DNA from: Pseudoxanthomonas mexicana
GTDB lineage: Bacteria; Pseudomonadota; Gammaproteobacteria; Xanthomonadales; Xanthomonadaceae
Direction: 5' to 3'
DNA length: 35,450 bases
Assembly: GCF_001556105.1 (NCBI RefSeq)
Contig: NZ_LSIF01000108.1
Location: 1-35,450 of the forward strand
The stretch's first letter is position 1. Every line of letters begins with the position of its first letter. The position numbers and the translations under genes were made by a program. Shown piece by piece: positions 18,599 to 25,408 of the stretch. A model generated the notes under the pieces. It was not told the DNA's origin. It ran no database searches and saw nothing but the letters and a program-made list of their open reading frames with translations.

Positions 18599-19006
18599 AT
18601 GTCCGAGATCCTCGTCCCCGTGTCCTTCGGTGAGTTGCTGGACAAGATCGCCATCCTGCAGATCAAGTCAGAGCGGATGAGCGATCCCGCCAAGCTGGCC
18701 CATGTGCGCGATGAGCTGTCCGCGCTGGAGACCAGCTGGATGGCGCATCCGGTGGCCGGTCACGACATCGTCGAGCTGCGCGTCCAGCTGAAGGCGGTCA
18801 ACGAGCGCCTGTGGGTCATCGAGGATGACGTGCGATTGAAGGAGAAGGCACAGGCGTTCGACGACGACTTCGTCCGCCTGGCCCGCAGCGTGTATGTGGA
18901 GAACGACGAGCGCGCCCGCATCAAGAAGGCCATCAACCTGGCGCTGGGCTCCAGCTACGTGGAAGAGAAGTCCTACCAGGACTACCGCGCCGCCGGCGCA
19001 GCCTGA
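18599..19006 (+). CDS. Small DUF6165-like protein of unknown function
   Basis: This 135-residue soluble protein is rich in charged helices. The start VPVSFGELLDKIAILQIKSERM and the middle LKAVNERLWVIEDDVRLKEK suggest a helical hairpin or coiled coil. The N-terminal GELxDKxxILxIK pattern recalls the DUF6165 family (family name given from memory). Proteins of this kind are often found beside LPS or glycan glycosyltransferase genes, as here beside GT9 and kdkA. The start is supported by CGGAG 8 nt upstream, with a TAGAAT -10-like hexamer at 18569. It ends 10 bp from the convergent GT9 gene. No catalytic motif can be recognised. Confidence 0.75.
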   Translation: MSEILVPVSFGELLDKIAILQIKSERMSDPAKLAHVRDELSALETSWMAHPVAGHDIVELRVQLKAVNERLWVIEDDVRLKEKAQAFDDDFVRLARSVYVENDERARIKKAINLALGSSYVEEKSYQDYRAAGAA

Positions 19007-19016
19007 CGATCCGGAT

Positions 19017-20063
19017 TCACGCGCCCAGATCGTTCCGGCGCCGCTCGAAGGCGGCGATGCCGTCGTCCACCGTGATCAGGTCCATCACGCCGTCGTGTTC
19101 GATCTTGGTGCCCCACGTCAGGTCGGCTGACGGCTTTCCCTTGTAGCGGCGCGCGGCGTCGTCATAGCGGTCCACGCAGTAGCGCACGCTGGAGTAGGGG
19201 CCGCTGCGGTGTGGATTGCTGGCCGCGTGCAGGCCGAGCACCGCGCTGCCCATGGCGTTGGCGATGTGCATGGGGCCCGAGTCCGGCGTCATCACCAGGT
19301 CGGCACGCGCCAGCAGCGCAGGCAGTTGCTTCAGCGTGTCCTTGCCGACCAGGTCCAGCACCGGTGCGCGCATGGTGGCGCCGATCGCGTCGGCGGTCTG
19401 TCGCTCCAGATCGCTACGCCCCCCGCACAGCACGATGCGCCACCCCTGTGCCGCGGCGTGGTCGGCGACCGCCGCGTAGCGGTCGGCAAACCAGTTGCGG
19501 CGGACATGGCTGGAGCAGGGCGAAATCACCAGCGTGCGCTTTCCATCCTCGGGCCATTGCGCCGCCGCCCACGCATGCGCGTCGGCAGGCACCGGCAGGT
19601 CCCACACGACCGAAGTCTGCTTCAACCCCAGCGGTTCGCAGAAGCTGCCCATCGCGTCCAGCACATGGATGCCGGGGCGGTCGGGAATGCGTTCGTTGAT
19701 CACCAGTCCGTGCAGGTCCTTCGAGCGGCTGCGGTCGTAGCCGATCCGCCGCCGGGCGGGGATGAAGGCCGACAGCAGGTTGGCCCGCAGGGCCACCTGC
19801 ATCTGCAGGAGTGCATCGAAACGGCCGGCGGGCAGTTCGCGGCGCAATGCGCGCATGCCGGCCAGCCCGGTCTTCTTGTCGTACGTGTGGAAGGTCACGC
19901 CAGGGAGACCTTCAAGCAGCTTGAAGCCGCCCTTGTCGATCACCCAGTGCAGGCGAAGTTGCGGCCAATGGCGTTGCAGTGTGCGCACCAGCGGCACGAC
20001 ATGGGTCACGTCGCCGAGGGCGGACAAGCGCAGCAGGCACAATGAGGGGGGAATCGTGGACAA
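19017..20063 (-). CDS. Glycosyltransferase family 9, heptosyltransferase-like (LPS core)
   Basis: This 348-residue GT-B-fold enzyme starts with LCLLRLSALGDVTHVVPLV, the N-terminal signature of heptosyltransferases. It has a donor-site pattern SPCSSHVRRNWFADRYAAV and the C-terminal MTPDSGPMHIANAMG motif that binds ADP-heptose. It probably adds heptose to Kdo in the LPS inner core, consistent with kdkA being divergent next door. A TAG stop lies 9 nt upstream of 20063 in frame and no ATG occurs before residue ~70, so the start must be rare: TTG at 20063, or TTG at 20042, which would give MCLLRLSALGDV. No Shine-Dalgarno marks either one. WaaC versus another GT9 member cannot be decided by eye. 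Confidence 0.92.
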   Translation of the reverse strand: MSTIPPSLCLLRLSALGDVTHVVPLVRTLQRHWPQLRLHWVIDKGGFKLLEGLPGVTFHTYDKKTGLAGMRALRRELPAGRFDALLQMQVALRANLLSAFIPARRRIGYDRSRSKDLHGLVINERIPDRPGIHVLDAMGSFCEPLGLKQTSVVWDLPVPADAHAWAAAQWPEDGKRTLVISPCSSHVRRNWFADRYAAVADHAAAQGWRIVLCGGRSDLERQTADAIGATMRAPVLDLVGKDTLKQLPALLARADLVMTPDSGPMHIANAMGSAVLGLHAASNPHRSGPYSSVRYCVDRYDDAARRYKGKPSADLTWGTKIEHDGVMDLITVDDGIAAFERRRNDLGA

Positions 20064-20067
20064 GTGT

Positions 20068-20076
20068 TGCTAGACT
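20068..20076 (+). promoter_or_regulatory. Extended -10 at the start of kdkA
   Basis: TGC-TAGACT (hexamer 20071-20076) ends 6 nt before the ATG at 20083, predicting a leaderless mRNA. It lies in the 19-bp gap between the divergent GT9 and kdkA starts. Confidence 0.5.
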
Positions 20077-20082
20077 CGCTGG

Positions 20083-20832
20083 ATGGTCGGTTTTGACGCC
20101 TCGGAATCCCTGACGCCGTTCCGCGAAGGCAGCGGATACGGTGCGATTCTGTTCGACCGCAAACACCTGCGGCAAGTGGATCCCGAGTGGTTCCTGCCGG
20201 AGAAGTGGGGTGAGCGCGCCCGTCCGGTCGACAGCGGCGGACGTGGCAGCGCCTGGTTCATCGACGCGCCCTCCAGCCAGTGCGTGCTGCGCCATTATCG
20301 ACGTGGCGGCCTGGCGGCGCGCTTCAGCCAGGACCGCTACCTCTGGCATGGGCCCGACAAGACCCGCAGTTTCGCCGAGTTCCGGTTGATGCGTGCGCTG
20401 CTGGCGCGTGGCTTGCCGGTACCGCGGCCGGTCGCGGCGAGCTACGTGCGAGACGGCATGTTCTACCGCGCCTCCATCCTGATGGAGCGGCTGCTGGACG
20501 TGCGTACGCTGGCCGACGTCGCCCAGCAGGCCGAGGGCCACGCGCCATGGGAAAGCACGGGCCGGTTGGTGGCCCGCTTCCATCGCGCGGGCCTGGACCA
20601 TGCCGACCTCAACGCGCAGAACGTGCTTTTCGATGGCAGCGGGCATGGCTGGTTGATCGATTTCGATCGGGGCCGGCTGCGTATCCCGGCGACTGCCTGG
20701 CGCGAGCAGAACCTGGCGCGGTTGAGGCGCTCCCTGCTCAAGTTGCGCGGCGCACGCAGCGAAGAGGCGGTGGGACACGATTTCGCCCACTTGCGCCGTG
20801 CCTACGACCACGCTTGGTCGCGGGGCTACTGA
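20083..20832 (+). CDS. kdkA: 3-deoxy-D-manno-octulosonic acid kinase
   Basis: This 249-residue kinase phosphorylates Kdo of the LPS inner core at O-4, on the cytoplasmic side of the inner membrane. The kinase fold is visible: the glycine-containing N-terminal lobe [10 protein letters not shown], the catalytic loop [11 protein letters not shown] (Asp175, Asn180) and the metal-binding IDFDRG (Asp193/Asp195). The family is typical of Haemophilus, Vibrio and xanthomonads with a single phosphorylated Kdo. It is divergent from the GT9 gene and followed after one base by the MBL gene. No Shine-Dalgarno is seen before the ATG. Confidence 0.93.
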   Translation: MVGFDASESLTPFREGSGYGAILFDRKHLRQVDPEWFLPEKWGERARPVDSGGRGSAWFIDAPSSQCVLRHYRRGGLAARFSQDRYLWHGPDKTRSFAEFRLMRALLARGLPVPRPVAASYVRDGMFYRASILMERLLDVRTLADVAQQAEGHAPWESTGRLVARFHRAGLDHADLNAQNVLFDGSGHGWLIDFDRGRLRIPATAWREQNLARLRRSLLKLRGARSEEAVGHDFAHLRRAYDHAWSRGY

Positions 20833-20833
20833 C

Positions 20834-21586
20834 ATGGGCTGGACGTTGCGATTCCTGGGCGTGGGCAATGCCGGTGCCGTCGAGCTGGGGTCGGCGATGG
20901 CGACGCTGGAACGGAATGGTGCGCCGTGGCTGACGATCGACTGTGGTGGTGAAGGGCTGACCGCGTACGAGGCCCGTTACGACGGCATGCCCGATGCCGT
21001 CTTCATCACCCACCTGCACCTGGATCATGTCGCCGGCATGGAGCGCCTGTTCGTGGCCAGCTATTTCGATGAAGCGCGACGCGGCAAGGTGCGTCTGTAT
21101 GTGCCGGCGCCGTTGGTGCCGCTGCTGCACCAGCGCATCGCCAGCTATCCGAACGTGCTGGCGGAGGGCGGGGCGAATTTCTGGGACGCGTTCCAGCTGA
21201 TCCCGGTGGGCGATGCGTTCTGGCATGACGGGCAGCGTCTTGAGGTATTCCCGGTGCGCCACCACTGGCCCGACACGGCCTTCGGCCTGCGCCTGCGCGG
21301 CAGCGTGGTGTGGACCGGCGATACGCGACCGATTCCTGAAATGCTCGCGCGTCATGCCGATGCCGGCGAGGTGATCGCCCACGACTGCGCCCTGCACGGT
21401 AATCCCTCGCACAGTGGCATCGACGACCTGCAGCGCGAGTACCCGGCGGCGTTGCTCGCCCGGTGCGTGCTCTATCACTACGCCAGTGCGCAGGATGGCG
21501 AGAGCCTGCGCGCGCGCGGCTATCGCGTGGCGGCGGCGGGGGATGGCCTCGCCCTTGCCGATCCACAACCCATCCTGCTGCCGTGA
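20834..21586 (+). CDS. MBL-fold metal-dependent hydrolase
   Basis: This 250-residue protein has the metallo-beta-lactamase fold: HLHLDH (His60, His62, Asp64, His65), HH in PVRHHW, the bridging Asp in WTGDTRP and a C-terminal His in the HDCALHGNPSHSG region. It looks like the RNase Z/PhnP-type branch with N-terminal FLGVGNAGAVELG rather than glyoxalase II. The substrate is unknown. It starts one base after the kdkA stop and its stop overlaps the moaA GTG (GTGA), linking LPS and molybdopterin genes in one transcript. The longer frame from 20798 lies inside kdkA. Confidence 0.9.
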   Translation: MGWTLRFLGVGNAGAVELGSAMATLERNGAPWLTIDCGGEGLTAYEARYDGMPDAVFITHLHLDHVAGMERLFVASYFDEARRGKVRLYVPAPLVPLLHQRIASYPNVLAEGGANFWDAFQLIPVGDAFWHDGQRLEVFPVRHHWPDTAFGLRLRGSVVWTGDTRPIPEMLARHADAGEVIAHDCALHGNPSHSGIDDLQREYPAALLARCVLYHYASAQDGESLRARGYRVAAAGDGLALADPQPILLP

Positions 21587-22596
21587 ATGCCTCGCTGCTG
21601 CCGCTGGATCGGCTGGGGCGGCCGCTGCACGACCTCCGCCTGTCGGTCATCGATGCCTGCAACTTCCGTTGCGGCTATTGCATGCCCGCCGACCGCGTGC
21701 CCGAGGACTATGGCACCGATGCCTCGCAGCGGCTGTCGTTCGATGAGATCGATACCCTTGTCCGCGTGTTCGTCAGACTCGGCACGCGCAAGCTGCGGCT
21801 GACCGGCGGCGAGCCGCTGTTGCGCAAGCGCCTGCCCGACCTGGTCCATCGGCTGGCAGGCATCCCTGGCCTCGACGATATCGCGCTGACCACCAACGGC
21901 GTGCTGCTCGCGCAGCAGGCGCGGGCACTGCATGACGCCGGCCTGCGACGCATCACCGTGAGCCTGGACGCGCTGGATCCACGGGTGTTCACGGACATGT
22001 CGGGACGACGCGGACAGGTGGGCACCGTGCTGGCCGGCATCGATGCCGCCGTCGCGGCGGGCTTCAGCCGCTTGAAGATCAACGCCGTCGTGCAGCGGGG
22101 TGTCAACGAGGACCAGGTATTGCCGCTGGTCGAGCACTTCCGTGGCACCGGGCACGTGGTCCGCTTCATCGAATTCATGGACGTGGGCGACAGCAACGAC
22201 TGGCGTCGTGACCGCATGGTGCCGTCGTCGTCGCTGCGCGACATGATCGGAAGCCGCTGGCCGCTGCATCCGCTGCAGGCGGATTACCGCGGTGAAGTGG
22301 CCGAGCGTTACGGTTTCGACGACGGTGGCGGGGAAATCGGCTTCGTCAGTTCCGTCAGTACCCCGTTCTGCGGCGATTGCCATCGCGCGCGCGTTTCCGC
22401 GGATGGGCGCCTCTTCACCTGCCTGTTCGCCGCGGACGGCACCGACCTGCGCACCGCGCTGGCGTCGGGCGAAGATGCGCTGGCTGAGCACGTCGCCGGG
22501 CTGTGGGCCGCGCGCGACGATCGCTACAGCGAACTGCGCGGCCTGCCGGAAGTGCGGGACCGGCGACGCGTCGAGATGTATCTTATCGGCGGTTGA
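21583..22596 (+). CDS. moaA: GTP 3',8-cyclase (molybdenum cofactor biosynthesis)
   Basis: This 337-residue radical-SAM enzyme turns GTP into 3',8-cyclo-GTP, the first step of molybdopterin synthesis. The SAM cluster motif is Cys26, Cys30, Cys33 (CNFRCGYC). The second, GTP-binding iron-sulfur cluster is Cys263, Cys266 and Cys280. The protein ends in the conserved Gly-Gly (YLIGG) needed for activity. The start is GTG 21583, giving [21 protein letters not shown]; the frame is open upstream only through the MBL gene. It is coupled to the MBL gene by a 4-nt overlap and followed by moaC after 16 nt. Confidence 0.96.
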   Translation: MNASLLPLDRLGRPLHDLRLSVIDACNFRCGYCMPADRVPEDYGTDASQRLSFDEIDTLVRVFVRLGTRKLRLTGGEPLLRKRLPDLVHRLAGIPGLDDIALTTNGVLLAQQARALHDAGLRRITVSLDALDPRVFTDMSGRRGQVGTVLAGIDAAVAAGFSRLKINAVVQRGVNEDQVLPLVEHFRGTGHVVRFIEFMDVGDSNDWRRDRMVPSSSLRDMIGSRWPLHPLQADYRGEVAERYGFDDGGGEIGFVSSVSTPFCGDCHRARVSADGRLFTCLFAADGTDLRTALASGEDALAEHVAGLWAARDDRYSELRGLPEVRDRRRVEMYLIGG

Positions 22597-22612
22597 CCGC
22601 CGCAGGATCCGC

Positions 22613-23095
22613 ATGCCCCGCAACGCCCTGACCCATCTGGACGCCGAAGGCCGACCAGCCATGGTCGATGTGTCCGGCAAGACGGCAACGGCACGCGAAG
22701 CCATCGCCACCTGCCGCGTCCGCTTTCCCGCCGAGGTCGCGCGCCAGTTGAGGCGCAACGGATTGCGCAGCACGAAAGGCGGCATCGTCGATACGGCGAT
22801 CATCGCCGGCACCATGGCGGTGAAGCGTACGCACGAGTTGATTCCGTTCTGCCATCCGCTGCCGATCGACGGCTGTCGCCTGACGGTCGACTGGGACGGC
22901 GACGCCACCTTGCGCATCGACTGCCATGTCCGCACCGTGCATCGCACCGGCGTCGAGATGGAAGCGTTGACGGGTGCCACCGTCGCCGCGCTCACGGTCT
23001 ACGACATGTGCAAGGCGCTGTCGCATGCCATCGTGCTGGGGCCAGCGAAGCTGGTGGGCAAGCGCGGCGGCAAGCGCGACGTGGGGAAGGCGTGA
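22613..23095 (+). CDS. moaC: Cyclic pyranopterin monophosphate synthase
   Basis: This 160-residue enzyme converts 3',8-cyclo-GTP to cyclic pyranopterin monophosphate. The conserved blocks are MVDVSGK (17-23), KGGIVDTA (55-62), [13 protein letters not shown] (71-83) and the active-site VYDMCKA with Asp131 and Lys134. The start at 22613 is set by the Shine-Dalgarno AGGA 6 nt upstream and the [11 protein letters not shown]-terminus. Its stop overlaps the moaD start by one base. Confidence 0.97.
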   Translation: MPRNALTHLDAEGRPAMVDVSGKTATAREAIATCRVRFPAEVARQLRRNGLRSTKGGIVDTAIIAGTMAVKRTHELIPFCHPLPIDGCRLTVDWDGDATLRIDCHVRTVHRTGVEMEALTGATVAALTVYDMCKALSHAIVLGPAKLVGKRGGKRDVGKA

Positions 23096-23337
23096 TGGCG
23101 GCCGTGACGCTGCTCTATTTCGCCAGCCTGCGCGAGCAGGCCGGCGTCGCCAGCGAGTCCATCCAGACGGACGCCGCCGATCTCGCCGGACTCTATGCCG
23201 ATGTGCAGGCGAGGCACGGCATCGCATGGCCGCGCGAGCATCTGCGGGTCGCGGTCAATGGCGAGTTTGCGCGCTGGAGTGATGCGCTCGTGTCGGGCAG
23301 CGAGATCGCTTTCATCCCGCCCGTGAGTGGGGGCTGA
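23095..23337 (+). CDS. moaD: Molybdopterin synthase small subunit (sulfur carrier)
   Basis: This 80-residue ubiquitin-like protein carries the sulfur for molybdopterin synthase as a C-terminal thiocarboxylate. It ends in FIPPVSGG; the terminal Gly-Gly is adenylated by MoeB. The start LLYFASLREQAG is typical. It overlaps moaC by one base and is followed by moaE after 2 nt. No moeB gene is in the window. Confidence 0.95.
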   Translation: MAAVTLLYFASLREQAGVASESIQTDAADLAGLYADVQARHGIAWPREHLRVAVNGEFARWSDALVSGSEIAFIPPVSGG

Positions 23338-23339
23338 GG

Positions 23340-23768
23340 ATGCAGGACTTCCTGCTCTCCGACGTGCCGCTGGATCTTTCCGCACTGCGCGCGCAGGTGC
23401 TCGATGCGCGTGCGGGCGGTTACGCCAGTTTCGAGGGCTGGGTGCGTGACCACCACGGCGGCCGTGCGGTGGATGGACTCGACTACGAGGCTTACGCCGC
23501 GCTGGCGGAGCGTGAGGGCGCCCGCATCGTGGAAGAAGCCAAGGTCCGCTTCGACGTGATTGCCGCGTGTTGCGCGCATCGTGTCGGCGCGCTGGCCATC
23601 GGCGACCTGGCGGTGTGGGTGGGCGTGAGTGCCGCGCACCGCGGCGCGGCCTTCGATGCGTGCCGCTACATCATCGATGAGGTGAAGCGGCGCGTGCCGA
23701 TCTGGAAACGCGAGCATTACCGCGAAGGCGATGCGGACTGGCTGCATCCGATGGCAGACGGGGTATGA
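23340..23768 (+). CDS. moaE: Molybdopterin synthase large subunit
   Basis: This 142-residue catalytic subunit inserts two sulfurs into cyclic pyranopterin monophosphate to make the dithiolene. The motifs YASFEGWVRDHH, LDYEAY and HRVGALAIGD are visible, as is the active-site stretch VKRRVPIWKREHY, whose Lys116 and Lys123 match E. coli K119 and K126. Its stop overlaps the ATG of the beta-propeller gene. Confidence 0.96.
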   Translation: MQDFLLSDVPLDLSALRAQVLDARAGGYASFEGWVRDHHGGRAVDGLDYEAYAALAEREGARIVEEAKVRFDVIAACCAHRVGALAIGDLAVWVGVSAAHRGAAFDACRYIIDEVKRRVPIWKREHYREGDADWLHPMADGV

Positions 23769-24787
23769 ACGGAATGCGGGTGTTTTCGTTGGCGATGCTG
23801 CTGGCGTTTCCGGCGATCTTCGCGCCAGCGGCCACGCAGGCGGCCGAACTGCTGGTGGGCAACAAGTCCGGGGACACAGTCTGGCGCCTGTCGTTGCGTG
23901 ATGGACGCAAGGTGGGCGAGTTCCGCACCGGCGAAGCACCGCACGAGGTCGCCGTGGCACCGGATGGCCGAACGGCGGTGGTGACCAATTACGGCAACGC
24001 CAGGTCGGGCAGCACGCTGTCGGTGCTGGATCTGGTGGGCGGCAAGCCGACGCGCGCCATCGATCTCGGCCAGCATGGCGCGCCGCACGGGCTGCGCTTC
24101 CTGCCGGATGGCCAGCGCGTGCTGGTGACGACGGAAGCCTCGGCGAGCCTGCTGATCGTGGAGGTCGAGACGGGCGAGATCGAGCGCGAGATCGACGTCG
24201 GTGGCGGCACCGGCCACATGGTCGCCGTATCGGCTGACGGGCAGGTGGCTTACCTGACCAAGATCCAGGCCGGCACGCTGAGCAGGATCGACCTCCAGAC
24301 CGGCATCAGGACCGTGGAGCGGCCCGCCGGGAAGGGCGCCGAAGGCGTGGCGATCCGCCCGGACGGCGCAGAGGTCTGGGTGACCAATCGCGAGGACGGC
24401 ACGCTGACCGTGCACGATCCGCGCACGCTGGCGGTCAAGCGGCGGATGAGCAGCAAGGGATTTCCCATCCGCGTGGCGTTCTCGCCGGATGGCACGCAGG
24501 CGTTCGTGACCAATGCGCGTGCCGCGACGCTGGCCGTGTTCAATGCGCGCACGAAGGTGCCCGTGGCGACCGTATCGTTGTCGCGCGAGGACATGAGCTA
24601 CCGGCCCACGATGCTGGGCAACGCCGCGTTGCCGATCGGCGTGGTGGTCGCCGCTGATCGTCCGCGGGCCTACGTGGCCCTCAGCGGAGGCGACCGCATT
24701 GCCGTCATCGATACACAGCGTTGGCAGGTGATCGATTACTGGGTCACCGGTCGCGAACCGGATGCGCTGGGCATCGTTGCGGATTAG
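23765..24787 (+). CDS. Secreted YVTN-type beta-propeller protein
   Basis: This 340-residue protein has an N-terminal signal peptide (residues ~1-27, cleavage near ATQAA). The mature part is made of repeats of the type VAVAPDGRTAVVTNY, LRFLPDGQRVLVTT, VAVSADGQVAYLTK, VAIRPDGAEVWVTN and VAFSPDGTQAFVTN. These are the blades of a seven-bladed YVTN or cytochrome-d1-like propeller. Relatives are surface or periplasmic scaffolds, lactonases or quinoprotein-like domains; no heme motif is present and the function is unknown. The start overlaps the moaE stop (ATGA); the ATG at 23774 is a possible alternative. It is the last gene of the kdkA-MBL-moa run. Confidence 0.87.
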   Translation: MNGMRVFSLAMLLAFPAIFAPAATQAAELLVGNKSGDTVWRLSLRDGRKVGEFRTGEAPHEVAVAPDGRTAVVTNYGNARSGSTLSVLDLVGGKPTRAIDLGQHGAPHGLRFLPDGQRVLVTTEASASLLIVEVETGEIEREIDVGGGTGHMVAVSADGQVAYLTKIQAGTLSRIDLQTGIRTVERPAGKGAEGVAIRPDGAEVWVTNREDGTLTVHDPRTLAVKRRMSSKGFPIRVAFSPDGTQAFVTNARAATLAVFNARTKVPVATVSLSREDMSYRPTMLGNAALPIGVVVAADRPRAYVALSGGDRIAVIDTQRWQVIDYWVTGREPDALGIVAD

Positions 24788-24830
24788 TCGCGACCGCTCC
24801 CCTCCCGCAGCAGTACCGCTACGACGACAA

Positions 24831-24932
24831 TGATGCCGTCGCAACGCAGGAATCAATAAATAGACGGTGCTGAAAAGGCGGTAGCCCCGCCGGCTGGCCT
24901 CGGCGCCCACCTCGATCGATACCGTTGCTGCC
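24831..24932. repeat. Intergenic duplicated element, copy 1
   Basis: This is a 102-bp unit: a 25-bp head (24831-24855), a 15-bp variable linker (24856-24870) and a 62-bp body (24871-24932). The body is 59/62 identical to copy 2 without gaps. Within it GGCGG / CCGCC and CGCCG / CGGCG can form short hairpins. The head carries GCAACGC, one base short of the GCAACGG of copy 2; the tail carries CCGTTGC. Confidence 0.85.
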
Positions 24933-24963
24933 GCGCCCCACGATGCGTCCGTGACGATGTCGG

Positions 24964-25067
24964 TGATGCCGTCGCAACGGCAGGAATCAGCGACTGGCCG
25001 ATGCCTGAAAAGGCGGTAGCCCCGCCGGCTGACCTCGGCGCCCGCGTCGATCGATACCGTTGCTGCC
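24964..25067. repeat. Intergenic duplicated element, copy 2
   Basis: This 104-bp copy begins 133 bp after copy 1. The head can fold as GCCGT-CGCA-ACGGC. GCAACGG near the left end and CCGTTGC near the right end are exact inverted repeats, like the ends of a small palindromic or MITE-like element. The linker (24990-25005) is unrelated in sequence to that of copy 1. The rest of the 24788-25184 gap holds no recognisable gene. Confidence 0.85.
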
Positions 25068-25133
25068 TTCCGGCCCTGGCGGGATTTTCGATCTAGCGTC
25101 GCGAGGGGCCGACGGGGCCACCATAGAAACGAA

Positions 25134-25151
25134 ACCGCGCCGGAGCGCGGT
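25134..25151 (-). terminator. Terminator of tRNA-Ser(GGA)
   Basis: On the minus strand ACCGCGC / GCGCGGT forms a 7-bp GC-rich stem with a 4-nt loop, followed by TTTCGTTT. It lies 34 bp past the tRNA 3' end. Confidence 0.75.
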
Positions 25152-25184
25152 ACGTCGACATCCCCTGGCGGGACGCGATGAAAC

Positions 25185-25277
25185 TGGCGGAGAGAGGGGG
25201 ATTCGAACCCCCGAAGCGCGGTTTAGACGCTTACACACTTTCCAGGCGTGCTCCTTCAACCGCTCGGACACCTCTCC
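25185..25277 (-). tRNA. tRNA-Ser (anticodon GGA)
   Basis: Read on the minus strand, this 93-nt class II tRNA starts GGAGAGG and ends with an encoded G-CCA. The anticodon loop CTGGAAA gives GGA, and a long variable arm is present. The acceptor stem closes GGAGAGG against the CTCTCC end with one non-standard pair at the seventh position. Confidence 0.95.
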
Positions 25278-25316
25278 GGGACCTGAATGCGGCCGGGGCT
25301 GCTTTCAGGGGCGTGA

Positions 25317-25346
25317 ATTCTAGCCTTCGCAGGGGGGCGACCACAA
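25317..25346 (-). promoter_or_regulatory. Promoter of tRNA-Ser(GGA)
   Basis: On the minus strand TTGTGG (25341-25346), an 18-bp spacer and TAGAAT (25317-25322) precede the tRNA by 39 nt. Confidence 0.6.
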
Positions 25347-25393
25347 GCGAAGCCAGCGGGGCGCGGCCGCACGCAGGGCCGGCTTGCAGGGCG

Positions 25394-25402
25394 TGGCACA
25401 AT
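25394..25402 (+). promoter_or_regulatory. Extended -10 at the start of dnaX
   Basis: TGG-CACAAT (hexamer 25397-25402) ends 6 nt before the dnaX ATG at 25409, the same spacing as at kdkA and the YafS-like gene. Confidence 0.45.
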
Positions 25403-25408
25403 GACGGC

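Noticed and set aside
23717..24910. 397-codon minus-strand frame that reads into the repeat copy 1
   Set aside because: It is mostly the antisense of the beta-propeller gene. The repeated peptide it yields in the gap (SRRGYRLF) comes from the DNA repeat, not from a supported protein.
24788..25184. Possible CRISPR array
   Set aside because: There are only two units, of about 100 bp each with a short gap. Repeat length and spacing do not fit CRISPR and no cas genes are nearby.
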